Made by a program: the position numbers and the translations under genes. A stretch of 64,000 nucleotides of DNA from Faecalicatena contorta (lineage in GTDB: Bacteria; Bacillota; Clostridia; Lachnospirales; Lachnospiraceae), in assembly GCF_003149105.1 (NCBI RefSeq), contig NZ_QGDS01000002.1, forward strand, positions 248,001 to 312,000, in the 5' to 3' direction. Positions 27,946 through 36,115 of the stretch are shown here, piece by piece. Under the pieces are notes generated by a model that searched no databases, was not told the DNA's origin, and worked only from the letters and a program-made list of their open reading frames with translations. Positions within the stretch are counted from its first letter, which is position 1. Each line of letters begins with the position of its first letter.

Positions 27946-28602
27946 ATGAAAGAATTGTTAAAACAGACGCTTCCTTTTTGGGAGGATTTAACGCGAAATG
28001 AACAGAATACCCTTGCACAGGGAGTGGTAAAAAGTTCATATGAAAAGGGAAATGTACTTCATTATGGAGGCAGGGAGTGTGCCGGTGTGCAGATTATTAA
28101 GTCCGGACAGGCAAGAGTATTCGTGACTTCTCCCGGGGGCGGAGAAATAACCCTGTTCAGGCTGCTGGAGGGAGATGTAAGTATTTTAAGCGCCGCCTGC
28201 ATGATGAAAGGACTGGATATTGAGCTGGATATGGAGATAGAAGAGGATTCAATCATCTATACCATACCAAAAGTGCTGTATAAGGACATTAGTGACCAAA
28301 ATACAAAAGTAAAGGATTATACTTTGGAAATGATATCTGAAAAATTCTCAGACATCATGTGGCTGTTTAACCAATATGTATTTTCCAACGTTGCATCCAG
28401 GCTGGCAGATACGATTTTGGAACATAGAGCACTGGCTGGCTCAGATATTCTGGCGATTACCCACGATGTTCTGGCGAGAGATATAGGAACCGCGAGGGAA
28501 GTCGTAACCAGACTTTTAAAACAATTTCAGATAGATGGACATGTGAAGCTTACCCGTGGACGTATTGAAGTATTAGATGCCGCAAATCTGGGTAAAGTAT
28601 AG
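27946..28602 (+). CDS. Crp/Fnr family transcriptional regulator
   Basis: 218 residues: an N-terminal cyclic-nucleotide-binding-type beta-roll (about 15-125), a dimerisation helix and a C-terminal winged helix whose recognition part reads DVLARDIGTAREVVTRLLKQF. Only two cysteines are seen, so it is not an iron-sulfur FNR. The phosphate-binding cassette of true CRP is not obvious, so the effector is unknown. A CRP-like palindrome sits 13 bp after its stop, at the thioredoxin promoter, making trxA the best candidate target. Regulators of this type in Clostridia often respond to redox or oxidative stress, which fits that target. Confidence 0.88.
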   Translation: MKELLKQTLPFWEDLTRNEQNTLAQGVVKSSYEKGNVLHYGGRECAGVQIIKSGQARVFVTSPGGGEITLFRLLEGDVSILSAACMMKGLDIELDMEIEEDSIIYTIPKVLYKDISDQNTKVKDYTLEMISEKFSDIMWLFNQYVFSNVASRLADTILEHRALAGSDILAITHDVLARDIGTAREVVTRLLKQFQIDGHVKLTRGRIEVLDAANLGKV

Positions 28603-28614
28603 TAAAGCTTGTTT

Positions 28615-28655
28615 TGTGATTTTGTCACAGAAGAATCTGGAAATTGTGTTATACT
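28615..28655 (+). promoter_or_regulatory. trxA promoter with Crp-like operator at about -40
   Basis: The palindrome TGTGA-N5-TCACA occupies 28615-28629 (centre 28622). A -10 TATACT lies at 28650-28655 with no proper -35 hexamer 17 bp upstream (28627-28632 is ACAGAA). With a start near 28662 the operator centre is at about -40, the classic class II activator position. Confidence 0.6.
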
Positions 28656-28709
28656 TAATTATAATTGAAAAAGATAATTTCTAAATATAAATAAAAGGAG
28701 GAAACAAAA

Positions 28710-29018
28710 ATGTCAGTAATTAAACTTACAGCACAAAATTTTGAGCAGGAGGTTATGCAGTCAGATAAGCCGGTACTGGTTGACTTCTATGCGGACTGGT
28801 GTGGACCATGTAAAACAATGTCTCCAATCGTAGAAGAGATTTCAAAGGAAAAGACAGATGCCAAGGTATGCAAGCTGAATATTGATGAAGAGATGGAAAT
28901 TGCTCAAAAATACGGGGTTATGAGTATTCCTACATTTATTGTATTCAAAGATGGCCAGGTAACTAAAAAAGATATGGGAGCAAAACCTAAGAAAGCTGTA
29001 CTCTCCATGTTTGACTAG
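28710..29018 (+). CDS. trxA: Thioredoxin
   Basis: 102 residues with the active site WCGPC (Cys31, Cys34), the upstream FYADW and the cis-proline segment SIPTF. It reduces protein disulfides in the cytosol; thioredoxin reductase is not in the window. AAAGGAGGAAAC precedes ATG 28710. It is monocistronic, ending in a strong terminator, and is probably activated by the Crp/Fnr-like protein encoded upstream. Confidence 0.95.
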   Translation: MSVIKLTAQNFEQEVMQSDKPVLVDFYADWCGPCKTMSPIVEEISKEKTDAKVCKLNIDEEMEIAQKYGVMSIPTFIVFKDGQVTKKDMGAKPKKAVLSMFD

Positions 29019-29048
29019 AGACCAAATTAAATACATTATCTGAAATTT

Positions 29049-29096
29049 AACCTTTGCCCTTGCCTTCATAAGTTTTTGAAGGCGGCAAAGGTTTTT
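29049..29096 (+). terminator. Rho-independent terminator of trxA
   Basis: AACCTTTGCC...GCCTTC pairs with GAAGGC...GGCAAAGGTT over about 15 bp, followed by TTTTT. Confidence 0.88.
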
Positions 29097-29119
29097 CATT
29101 ACTCTGCTTAACCAGATAT

Positions 29120-29821
29120 TCAGATGGGGCAGGAACCAAATCTTATTCTATCCTTATTTGTGGGAATACCATTAACTACTTTTTGCCACTCACCGTTCTG
29201 GAATACTTCATATTGTTCAAAAGCACAAGGTAATTCGTTTGCAGTAGATATGTCGCTGCTATCCATAAGCTGAAAATGCAGGTGAGGACCAAAAGAATTG
29301 CCTGAATGGCCTACTCTGCCAATAATTTCACCCTTTTTTACACTCTGGCCAACTGATACATGGACAGACCCTGTCTGAAGATGGACCAGCGCCGCATATA
29401 CATTGCTGCCGCATTCTATAATGATATAGTTTCCGGCGACTGATTGTACATCATCTTTACCCGGGGCAAAATAGTGAGCATTTTTATAAGAGTTAAACAT
29501 ATCTGAAAGCAAGTTCGTCCGCGTTCGTTCTTCATAACAATCTTGTGCTTGAATAACGGTCCCGCTGCAAGGTGCATATATCTTTTGGCCCCAACAATAA
29601 TATTCATTTAAGGGAACCCCAAAAAGTAGATATTGGGGCAAACTGACACGATAGGCGGGCCAGCCCTTTCTGTCCCAATCCACTTGTATAAAATCATAAG
29701 CATATCTTGTTCCGAAGCGATCTGTGCCATGGCTGGGAACTTTTGTTCCCGGAGTGTTGGGAGAAAGCCATTCTCCCCTCAAAGGAAACTTCACAATTAT
29801 TGGTTCATGCACTTTACTCAT
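29120..29821 (-). CDS. M23 family metallopeptidase-like protein
   Basis: 233 residues from the ATG at 29821, which has GGGAGA seven bases upstream; longer starts at 29839 and 29944 are less likely. The LytM/M23 fold is clear: a first zinc-ligand region SHGTDRFGTRYAYDF, the biotinyl-lipoyl-like turn APCSGTVIQAQ, YIIIECG, ALVHLQTGSVHVSVGQSVKKG and the final GPHLHFQ. No signal peptide or membrane anchor is seen, unusual for a cell-wall hydrolase, so it may act in the cytosol or reach the wall by another route. It faces trxA and lies at the edge of a region of decayed genes. Confidence 0.8.
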   Translation of the reverse strand: MSKVHEPIIVKFPLRGEWLSPNTPGTKVPSHGTDRFGTRYAYDFIQVDWDRKGWPAYRVSLPQYLLFGVPLNEYYCWGQKIYAPCSGTVIQAQDCYEERTRTNLLSDMFNSYKNAHYFAPGKDDVQSVAGNYIIIECGSNVYAALVHLQTGSVHVSVGQSVKKGEIIGRVGHSGNSFGPHLHFQLMDSSDISTANELPCAFEQYEVFQNGEWQKVVNGIPTNKDRIRFGSCPI

Positions 29822-29831
29822 CTCATTCTCC

Positions 29832-30248
29832 CTATTCATTACTTGATATATAGAAAATTTTCCTAAGTTCGCCAAAGTATTCGTCAAGTGCTGCAATGAT
29901 ATGTTTATCATCCAGGCTTGAGCTTTGTGAATTTCTAATATCATCCAGTATTTGATTGGTAAAACCTATATTAGACCAAAAAATAAACTGTTTGCATTTG
30001 TCAATATTCAAACCAGCTCTAAACTTTGAAACATCAATCATATCAAATATTTGATGGCCGCATGATAATTGCTTTTTGTGGGATCTATTTTCAAGTGCTT
30101 TATTGACCTCAGCAGAGTTTGTCACAATAGAAAGTTTGTCAAACTCAAAAATCCATGGATGCTGTTTCAGTAATTCAATTTGAAGAATATATAGGCTCCA
30201 ATTTAACGGAAGAAATAGTAAATGGGATTTGTACTTTGTCCTATTCAA
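29832..30248 (-). pseudogene. Remnant of a TetR-family regulator (C-terminal domain only)
   Basis: The open frame gives 138 residues. From about residue 25 it matches the helical ligand-binding part of TetR proteins: a LLKQHPWIFEFDKL-type helix, then SKFRAGLNIDKCKQFIFWSNIGFTNQ and DEYFGELRKIFY at the end. The DNA-binding helix-turn-helix (about the first 50-60 residues) is missing; the sequence beyond 30248 instead contains a fragment of another gene on the opposite strand. It cannot regulate as a normal TetR protein. Assignment is by pattern memory. Confidence 0.5.
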
Positions 30249-30270
30249 GAACTCCCACTTGTATAAGTAA

Positions 30271-30444
30271 AAATCTCATCTATTTGATGTTGATACAAGA
30301 TTAAAAAGTACTATTCAATACTTTGCTGAAAACAATATTAGTGATCTGTATCCATGCCATTGTGTTTCTTTTAAAGTTAAAGCGGAAATAAATCGCCGTA
30401 TTCCCATATGTGAAATTGGCGCAGGTTTTACAATAAACATATGA
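30271..30444 (+). pseudogene. Remnant of a metallo-beta-lactamase-fold hydrolase (C-terminus)
   Basis: Frame 1 is open from 30271, just after a stop, to TGA at 30442 and reads as a good C-terminal end of an MBL-fold protein: FDVDTRLKSTIQYFAE, then YPCHCVSFKVKAEINRR and a hydrophobic ICEIGAGFTINI tail. No start codon or ribosome site precedes it and the N-terminal HxHxDH zinc motif is absent. It is a scar of a deleted gene, head to head with the TetR remnant. Confidence 0.5.
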
Positions 30445-30537
30445 TAACGTAAATACATTATGAGCATGAATAGTACTTGTTCAATGCTGTTAAACTACCT
30501 GGCTAAATCTTCATACCAACAATCTCATCCATATATT

Positions 30538-31446
30538 TTATACATCTCCATTTAAGTATTTTTTTATATTATTTATTGTTTGCTCAGCAGCCCGCATATC
30601 TGTCTGCATGGAATGGCCTGCATGCAAATTATTATGGATTACATTGTCATTGTTTATAATATGTTTTGTTTTTTCAGTCGTACTTGAATTATCACAAATA
30701 TAATAATTGCTTTTATCCTTTATCCATTCTTCTAAAGCTTCGATATCATAACAAGTGCCAAGGGAAGTGTTAATTATGATTTTGCCATTTCCAAACTCTT
30801 GAAAAGACTGTTTATCCATTACTAAAGAATCTCTATTTACACTAATTGCAATTGCATCTGACTTCTGTAACAATTCATTTAATGGAAGGTATTTTATATT
30901 TTCTTTTTCAAGTTCAGGCTTTCTGGTTCTGCTATAATAATATATATCTGCACCAAAACATTTTAAAGCTCTGGCCGTCATTCTTCCTATTGTGCCAAGC
31001 CCAATGATTCCTACTTTTAAGCTGTTTAATTCATATACTTTTTCTTTCCATCTGTTGCCTTTTAATCCGTGTAATAAATTTAATAATTCAGCTACAACAT
31101 ATTCAATAGTGCCTTCATCCCCATAGTCTTTTAATGGTAAAACTACTACATTATTATCTCTGCAGGCCTGTAAATCAATATTTGAATACTTTTCATCATA
31201 TAAGGAACAACCCATGCCTATGTATTTTAAATTAGGGCTGCTTTCAATAATTTCCCTTGTGATTCTGGCCGGGTATGATACTAAAATGCAGTCGGCATCA
31301 CCAATTCTTTTTATATATTCATTTTCATCAGCTGGAGTATTATAATAAATTATAAGCTCATTACAATAATTCTTTAATTGTTCCATGCCTTCTTTTGTTA
31401 TTACAATCTGTTCCAAAACCACTATTTTATTAAACTTATTTTTCAT
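30538..31446 (-). CDS. D-2-hydroxyacid dehydrogenase family protein
   Basis: 302 residues. The NAD-binding Rossmann motif is VGIIGLGTIGR, followed by CFGADIYYYSRTRKPE. The substrate domain wraps around it as in PGDH/lactate dehydrogenases. Catalytic residues are harder to place: the usual Arg appears in the ISVNRDS segment and the terminal histidine perhaps in NNLHAGHS. It would reduce a 2-keto acid or oxidise a D-2-hydroxy acid. The start has AAGGAG upstream. Base composition is clearly more AT-rich than the core genes, suggesting acquisition. It is flanked by gene remnants on both sides. Confidence 0.8.
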   Translation of the reverse strand: MKNKFNKIVVLEQIVITKEGMEQLKNYCNELIIYYNTPADENEYIKRIGDADCILVSYPARITREIIESSPNLKYIGMGCSLYDEKYSNIDLQACRDNNVVVLPLKDYGDEGTIEYVVAELLNLLHGLKGNRWKEKVYELNSLKVGIIGLGTIGRMTARALKCFGADIYYYSRTRKPELEKENIKYLPLNELLQKSDAIAISVNRDSLVMDKQSFQEFGNGKIIINTSLGTCYDIEALEEWIKDKSNYYICDNSSTTEKTKHIINNDNVIHNNLHAGHSMQTDMRAAEQTINNIKKYLNGDV

Positions 31447-31771
31447 ATAAATTCATCTCCTTATCATTTTAAAAATATATACTTTACCAGGAAATTCTCT
31501 GATATTCCCCGTTCTTTTATAAGTAGAATTGTTTTTATTTTGAATCTATTATACTTATACCATAAGCTATAATCTTTTTCCATAAAAATACAACATATTA
31601 ATTTGTCTTGACAACGAAATAACTATAGTCAGAGGGGGTAGAAACGAGTTTCGGCTAGCTTCAGCTTATAATAGCTTTTCTTAGTATTCCTGAAAACTAT
31701 AGGAGAGTATTCTTTATAAGTATTTGATATTGGATTTGTTTCAACATATAATAATTAACGGAGGAGGCAGA

Positions 31772-31888
31772 ATGATGATTAAACTAGGAATAACTAATGA
31801 ATGTCTGGTGAAAAACCTGAAAGATGCAGGAGATATTGAGGGGAATCCTGCCCTTCAGGAAGCCTGCGAATTAGGAAGGGCACTTTAA
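31772..31888 (+). pseudogene. 38-codon remnant of a flavodoxin-family protein
   Basis: ATG 31772 has a perfect GGAGGAGG site, and the frame ends at TAA 31886. The second half (GDIEGNPALQEACELGRAL) looks like the C-terminus of multimeric flavodoxin/NAD(P)H oxidoreductase proteins, while the FMN-binding domain is missing. The ribosome site and first codons may be those of the original gene, joined to its end by an internal deletion. It could also be a genuine small peptide. The rest of 31447-31771 has only AT-rich sequence with a TTGACA (31608-31613) lacking a well-placed -10. Confidence 0.4.
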
Positions 31889-31906
31889 CCGGAAAGGAGT
31901 GTTTAA

Positions 31907-32452
31907 ATGAAAATAAAAAAAATATCTATGCTAATCTCTATAATATGTGTGATTGCTTTGGCTGGCTGTTCGGGTAATTCCTCCCCGTCTGAGTCTTCTG
32001 TGAGTACCGGTGAAACGTCCTCTACTCCTCCACCGACTCCAACCCCTTCTTCCGATCCGGCAGAATCGCAAGCGCCGGAGGAATTTCAAGAAGATGATAC
32101 TATGTCAACTGTAAACATTCAGGTTGGCAACAAGAACTTTACGGCAATTATGTATGACAATGAATCAGCACAGGCGATTTTCCAAGAAATGCCCTTTACC
32201 TTAGAGATGAATGATTATGCGTCCCAGGAAAAGGTGGCTGAGCTGACCTTTGATTTACCCTCCGCGGTGACGGAAACCCCTGCGGCAATTAACGCCGGAG
32301 ATATGTATCTTTGGTCGGGCAACAATCTGGTGCTGTTTTATACCACATTCTCAAACTCTTACAGCTACGTTCCGGTTGGATACATTGAAGATATCACCGG
32401 ACTTCAGGATGCTCTTGGAAGCGGCAGCGTTGAAGTAACATTTCAAAAATAA
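31907..32452 (+). CDS. Cyclophilin-like-domain lipoprotein
   Basis: 181 residues with a lipoprotein signal peptide: basic start, hydrophobic core and lipobox LAGC (Cys21). A Ser/Thr/Pro-rich linker (about 25-65) leads to a C-terminal domain of about 115 residues beginning VNIQVGNKNFTAIMYDNESAQAIF and ending VPVGYIEDITGL, typical of the small cyclophilin-like-fold family (DUF/PF18050). It should be anchored outside the membrane. Related genes often stand next to flavodoxin and aldo/keto-reductase genes; here both neighbours are remnants, so this gene is the survivor of a broken cluster. AAGGAG precedes ATG 31907. Confidence 0.82.
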   Translation: MKIKKISMLISIICVIALAGCSGNSSPSESSVSTGETSSTPPPTPTPSSDPAESQAPEEFQEDDTMSTVNIQVGNKNFTAIMYDNESAQAIFQEMPFTLEMNDYASQEKVAELTFDLPSAVTETPAAINAGDMYLWSGNNLVLFYTTFSNSYSYVPVGYIEDITGLQDALGSGSVEVTFQK

Positions 32453-32565
32453 AATTATGAGTTTCTTCGCATGAACATTGTAAAACTGTTAAAACAATTT
32501 GTGCTGGTTTATATTCGTGTATGATGACTTTTAACCGTCATGTTAAACATAAAGAGGATGAATAT

Positions 32566-32860
32566 ATGATTTATAAAGAGTTTCAAGACATAAACTATCT
32601 GCCCTTGGTTTAGGAGCCATTGCGTGGCGGAAAGCTGTCAGCTCTGTCAGCGGAAAACACCGAAAAGTTAAAGGAGCTTCGTCCAGATGAAAGCATTCTT
32701 TTACTGGAGACGGATTTATTGCACCGATGACACTAATGGCACTCCCTTCTGAAAAACAGCCCGGAGCCTGCATCGGCTGTCAGAGCTGTGAGAGTATCTG
32801 TCCTCAGCAGATTAAATTTCTGAGGCTATGAGTGAGTTTGTTAGAAAACTCAATGGTTAA
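32566..32860 (+). pseudogene. Decayed iron-sulfur aldo/keto reductase
   Basis: Pieces of one protein appear in changing frames: MIYKEFQDI then, after a one-base loss, LSALGLGA; then PLRGGKLSALSAENTEKLK from the middle of the barrel; then PGACIGCQSCESICPQQIK, a 4Fe-4S motif; then ISEAMSEF and LNG before TAA at 32858, after another frameshift. About two thirds of the normal 370-residue protein has been deleted. The AGAGG site before ATG 32566 is still present. Confidence 0.8.
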
Positions 32861-32980
32861 TGCAGAAAATGGGTGAAAAGTGTTTAAAATTGGAAAGTTT
32901 TGTAGCATTCACGATGTTATGTCTGATATCAAACAAAATAGTGAAATAATCTTCATTTTTCTTATCTGTTCTTTTCCAGC

Positions 32981-33574
32981 TTAAAGAGTTTTTTCCAATT
33001 CCTTACCGCTATCCACTTCTTTAATGAATTTGGCTGGGACACCGCCCACAATGGTGTTGGCCGGAACATCCTTTGTCACTACCGCGCCCGCGGCAACGAT
33101 GGCTCCGTCTCCAATGGTTACACCAGCCAGAATAGTTGCATTAGAACCAACCCATACATTTTCTCCAACTATAATGGGTGCCGGGTGCATAGTACCTCTT
33201 TTTTCGGGTGCAAGGTCATGATTGAGCGTAGCCATGACCACATTGTGTCCAATCAAGGAGCCGTCACCAATGGTAATACCTCCCTGGTCCTGGAACTTGC
33301 ATCCCGCATTGATAAATACATTTTTGCCTATGTTGATATTTTTACCGCAGTCTGTATTAAAAGGGGGAAACATTGCGAAGGACTCATCCACAGGTTTTCC
33401 AATCAGCTCTGACATCAAGCTGCGGATTTCTTCCGGTGTATGATAAGTGTTATTTAATTCTGCCGTAAGCCGCATAGCCTCATTACTTACCTTATGCATA
33501 AAAAGATGAACTTCTGAGCCTCCAATGACTGGAAGTCCGCGATTCAGATGATCTAAAAAATCTTTTAACTCCAT
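32981..33574 (-). CDS. Maltose/galactoside-type O-acetyltransferase (hexapeptide repeat)
   Basis: 197 residues from ATG 33574 with GTGAGGA upstream; a GTG five codons earlier overlaps that site. Left-handed beta-helix of the LacA/Maa kind: the N-terminal cap (HLFMHKVSNEAMRLTAELN), then hexapeptide repeats such as IGDGSLIGHNV, the catalytic NHD in ATLNHDLAPEKR, and VPANTIVGGVPAKFIKE at the end. It transfers acetyl from acetyl-CoA to a sugar or similar hydroxyl compound. A LysR-type box upstream matches the one before the iron alcohol dehydrogenase, so it is probably under the LysR regulator encoded behind it. Confidence 0.88.
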   Translation of the reverse strand: MELKDFLDHLNRGLPVIGGSEVHLFMHKVSNEAMRLTAELNNTYHTPEEIRSLMSELIGKPVDESFAMFPPFNTDCGKNINIGKNVFINAGCKFQDQGGITIGDGSLIGHNVVMATLNHDLAPEKRGTMHPAPIIVGENVWVGSNATILAGVTIGDGAIVAAGAVVTKDVPANTIVGGVPAKFIKEVDSGKELEKTL

Positions 33575-33654
33575 GGTATTTGTCCTCACTTTTCGATGTT
33601 AGGCAACAGCAAGGTGCTATTTCCTATGCTTTTATTATATGGAACTCACATTAT

Positions 33655-33700
33655 TATATAAAATACTTATATTAAATATTATTTTATGCCTATAAGGCAT
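33655..33700 (-). promoter_or_regulatory. Candidate LysR-binding element upstream of the acetyltransferase
   Basis: ATGC-N7-GCAT at 33686-33700 followed (reading the minus strand) by an AT-rich stretch with TAAGTATTTTATAT. The same arrangement lies at 34662-34707 in front of the alcohol dehydrogenase, in the same orientation relative to its gene. Confidence 0.6.
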
Positions 33701-33716
33701 CATTTTTGGTCTTAAA

Positions 33717-34604
33717 CTATCCGGCAAATTTCTCCTGCAGTCTCTTTAAAAAAATATCTGCTGCCTTTGAAAAGACCTGATATTTTTTCCATACGATATA
33801 CCAACGGGCTTCTAGCTTTGGCTTCAGGGGCCGGAAACAAAGCTCACTGTCTTCCGGGGTGCTGATAATCTTATCCAGGCACAGAGCACAGCCGATATTG
33901 TCTTTTACCAAAAGTGATGCGTTATAAAGGAGTGTGTAAGTGGCTACAAGGTTTAATTTTTCGTAGTCATCTTTGAGCCATTTTGAAAAAGCATGGCTGG
34001 TCATTCGCTGACTTGAGTTGATAAGAGGAATATTAGTTAAATCGCCGGCCTGAATGAAATCCTTCTTGGACAGAGGATGATCTTTACGCATGAGAAGCCC
34101 CCAAGTATCAGCGGCGGGCAGAGCAATTGAGTCATATTTTGCAATGTTAGGCGACTCGGCTAAAACACCAAAATCAATCAGGCCGTTGTCCAGCCGCTCC
34201 GTTACGCTATCTGCATTTCCGCTGAAAAAGTGAAAGTGTATATTGGGATGCTCATCACGGATGTGTTTGATTTCCTTAGACAGCAGGCCGATTACAGGGG
34301 TTTCGCCACTGCCGATGTGTATGTTGCCGCTGATGCGCTCTCCCGGCGCTGCAAGCTCCAATTCTGTCTTTTCTACCAAGTCTAATATTTCTTCTGCCCG
34401 TTTGCGGAGCAGCATTCCCTCTTCGGTTAATGTAATGGATCTATTCCCGCTGCTGCGTAAAAACAGCTTTACTCCCAAATCTGCTTCCAATTCCATGAGC
34501 TGACGCGAAAGCGTTGGCTGTGTCACATGAAGGGTTTTCGCAGCATTTGAGATATTTTCCTCTCTGGCAACCGATAGAAAATAACGTAACACTCTTATAT
34601 TCAT
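33717..34604 (-). CDS. LysR-type transcriptional regulator
   Basis: 295 residues. N-terminal winged helix-turn-helix (MNIRVLRYFLSVAREENISNAAKTLHVTQPTLSRQ...) and a two-lobed periplasmic-binding-like effector domain from about residue 90. It lies between the acetyltransferase (same strand, downstream) and the iron alcohol dehydrogenase (divergent). Matching ATGC-N7-GCAT palindromes precede both, so it likely controls both. The effector is unknown. Confidence 0.92.
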   Translation of the reverse strand: MNIRVLRYFLSVAREENISNAAKTLHVTQPTLSRQLMELEADLGVKLFLRSSGNRSITLTEEGMLLRKRAEEILDLVEKTELELAAPGERISGNIHIGSGETPVIGLLSKEIKHIRDEHPNIHFHFFSGNADSVTERLDNGLIDFGVLAESPNIAKYDSIALPAADTWGLLMRKDHPLSKKDFIQAGDLTNIPLINSSQRMTSHAFSKWLKDDYEKLNLVATYTLLYNASLLVKDNIGCALCLDKIISTPEDSELCFRPLKPKLEARWYIVWKKYQVFSKAADIFLKRLQEKFAG

Positions 34605-34661
34605 GAGTTTTTCCTTCCTTTTATATATGATTTAGTTTTGTATAATTTATCACAAAGAATA

Positions 34662-34738
34662 ATGCCTTTCAAGCATAATTAAATATTAAATATAAGTATT
34701 TTATATGCTTTTGACTAAGGAATATAATTAAATAAGAT
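34662..34738 (+). promoter_or_regulatory. LysR box and promoter of the iron alcohol dehydrogenase
   Basis: ATGC-N7-GCAT at 34662-34676, then AT-rich sequence with TAAGTATTTTATAT, then a candidate -35 TTGACT (34711-34716), 16-bp spacer and weak -10 TAAGAT (34733-34738). The box lies between the divergent lysR and alcohol dehydrogenase genes, at about -75 of the latter's start of transcription. Confidence 0.6.
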
Positions 34739-34807
34739 ACTATTTGATAAACTAGAGGATTTTTTATTGTTAACTTAAAGTAAACATTATAATAGGAGGT
34801 TAAGAAC

Positions 34808-35974
34808 ATGTTAGGAAATTTTAGTTATTCAAACCCAACAAAATTGTATTTTGGCGAAAATTCATTGGACTATTTAAATGAGGAGCTTCCAAAGTATGGA
34901 AAGAACGTTATGCTTGCCTATGGGGGAGGCTCCATTAAAAAAAATGGCATTTATGACCAGGTCATAGAAATTTTGAGAGCAAATGGCAAGAATGTGTTTG
35001 AAGATCCGGGCGTAATGCCAAACCCTACAGTAGAAAAACTGTATGAAGGATGCAAAATTGCAAGGTCAAATGACGTGAATCTGATTCTTGCTGTAGGAGG
35101 AGGTTCTACAGCAGATTATGCAAAAGCCGTTTCTGTTTCCGCATATTGCGAAGAGGACCCATGGGAGAAATACTATCTCCGCATGGAGGATGTAGACAAT
35201 CAGATAATCCCGGTGGGGGTGGTTCTTACTATGGTAGGAACCGGTTCGGAAATGAACGGAGGAGCAGTTATCACCAATCCGGAATCTAAATTAAAAATTG
35301 GACATGTCTTTGGAGAAAATGTTTTCCCTAAATTTGCAATACTAAATCCAAAGTTTACCTATACACTTCCCAAGTATCAGATGACTGCAGGTTTCTTTGA
35401 TATTATGAGCCATATTTTGGAACAGTATTTTTCGGGCGGGGACGATAATACTTCTGACTATATTATGGAAGGATTGCTACAATCATTGATTCACAGCACA
35501 AGGATTGCAGTAAGTAATCCCAATGATTATGAGGCGCGGAGCAACATCATGTGGACTGCAACCTGGGCATTGAATACACTGGTGGCAAAAGGGAAATCTA
35601 CAGACTGGATGGTGCATATGATTGGGCAGGCTGTGGGAGCGTATACCGATGCCACCCACGGGATGACACTATCAGCCGTATCCCTGCCATATTACCGTTA
35701 CATTATGCAGGATGGATTACAGAAATTCAGAAGATTTGCGATGAATGTGTGGAAGGTGAATCCGGAAGGAAAGACGGTGAGAGAGGTGGCTGAGGAAGGT
35801 CTGGATAGAATGAAAGACTATATGAAGGAAATTGGTGTTGCCATGAATCTGTCAGAACTTGGAGTGACCCAGGAGATGATTCCGGGTATTGCAAAAGCCA
35901 CGTTTATCCTGAACGGTGGGTATAAAGTGCTTACAGAGCAGGATGTTAAGGCTATTTTAAAACAGAGTATGTAA
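34808..35974 (+). CDS. Iron-containing alcohol dehydrogenase (butanol dehydrogenase-like)
   Basis: 388 residues of the group III Fe-ADH family, close to clostridial NADPH-dependent butanol dehydrogenases. Visible: FGENS near the N-terminus, nucleotide-binding AVGGGSTADYAKAV, GTGSEMN, and metal-site histidines in FFDIMSHILEQYF, WMVHMIGQAVG and TDATHGMTLS. It reduces aldehydes to alcohols during fermentation. AGGAGG precedes ATG 34808. A LysR box lies upstream. After the stop, 35975-36101 holds no supported gene, though one frame reads an unrecognised 31-residue stretch ending at a stop at 36080. Confidence 0.92.
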   Translation: MLGNFSYSNPTKLYFGENSLDYLNEELPKYGKNVMLAYGGGSIKKNGIYDQVIEILRANGKNVFEDPGVMPNPTVEKLYEGCKIARSNDVNLILAVGGGSTADYAKAVSVSAYCEEDPWEKYYLRMEDVDNQIIPVGVVLTMVGTGSEMNGGAVITNPESKLKIGHVFGENVFPKFAILNPKFTYTLPKYQMTAGFFDIMSHILEQYFSGGDDNTSDYIMEGLLQSLIHSTRIAVSNPNDYEARSNIMWTATWALNTLVAKGKSTDWMVHMIGQAVGAYTDATHGMTLSAVSLPYYRYIMQDGLQKFRRFAMNVWKVNPEGKTVREVAEEGLDRMKDYMKEIGVAMNLSELGVTQEMIPGIAKATFILNGGYKVLTEQDVKAILKQSM

Positions 35975-36088
35975 ATGGAATGACAGGCTGGTCCCTGTCA
36001 GAATATATAATGGAGAATTAAAATTAGACTTTGGAGGAATTCAGTCTATTCTTACGGAGCTTGCACTTAAAGAGATATAGACGGGAGA

Positions 36089-36115
36089 GATTCAGGGGAG
36101 TTTAGTCCCCGAATC
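36089..36115 (-). terminator. Stem-loop at the end of the ABC-F gene
   Basis: GATTC-A-GGGG pairs with CCCC-GAATC around the stop codon at 36102. There is no T-run, so termination is only possible. Confidence 0.35.
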
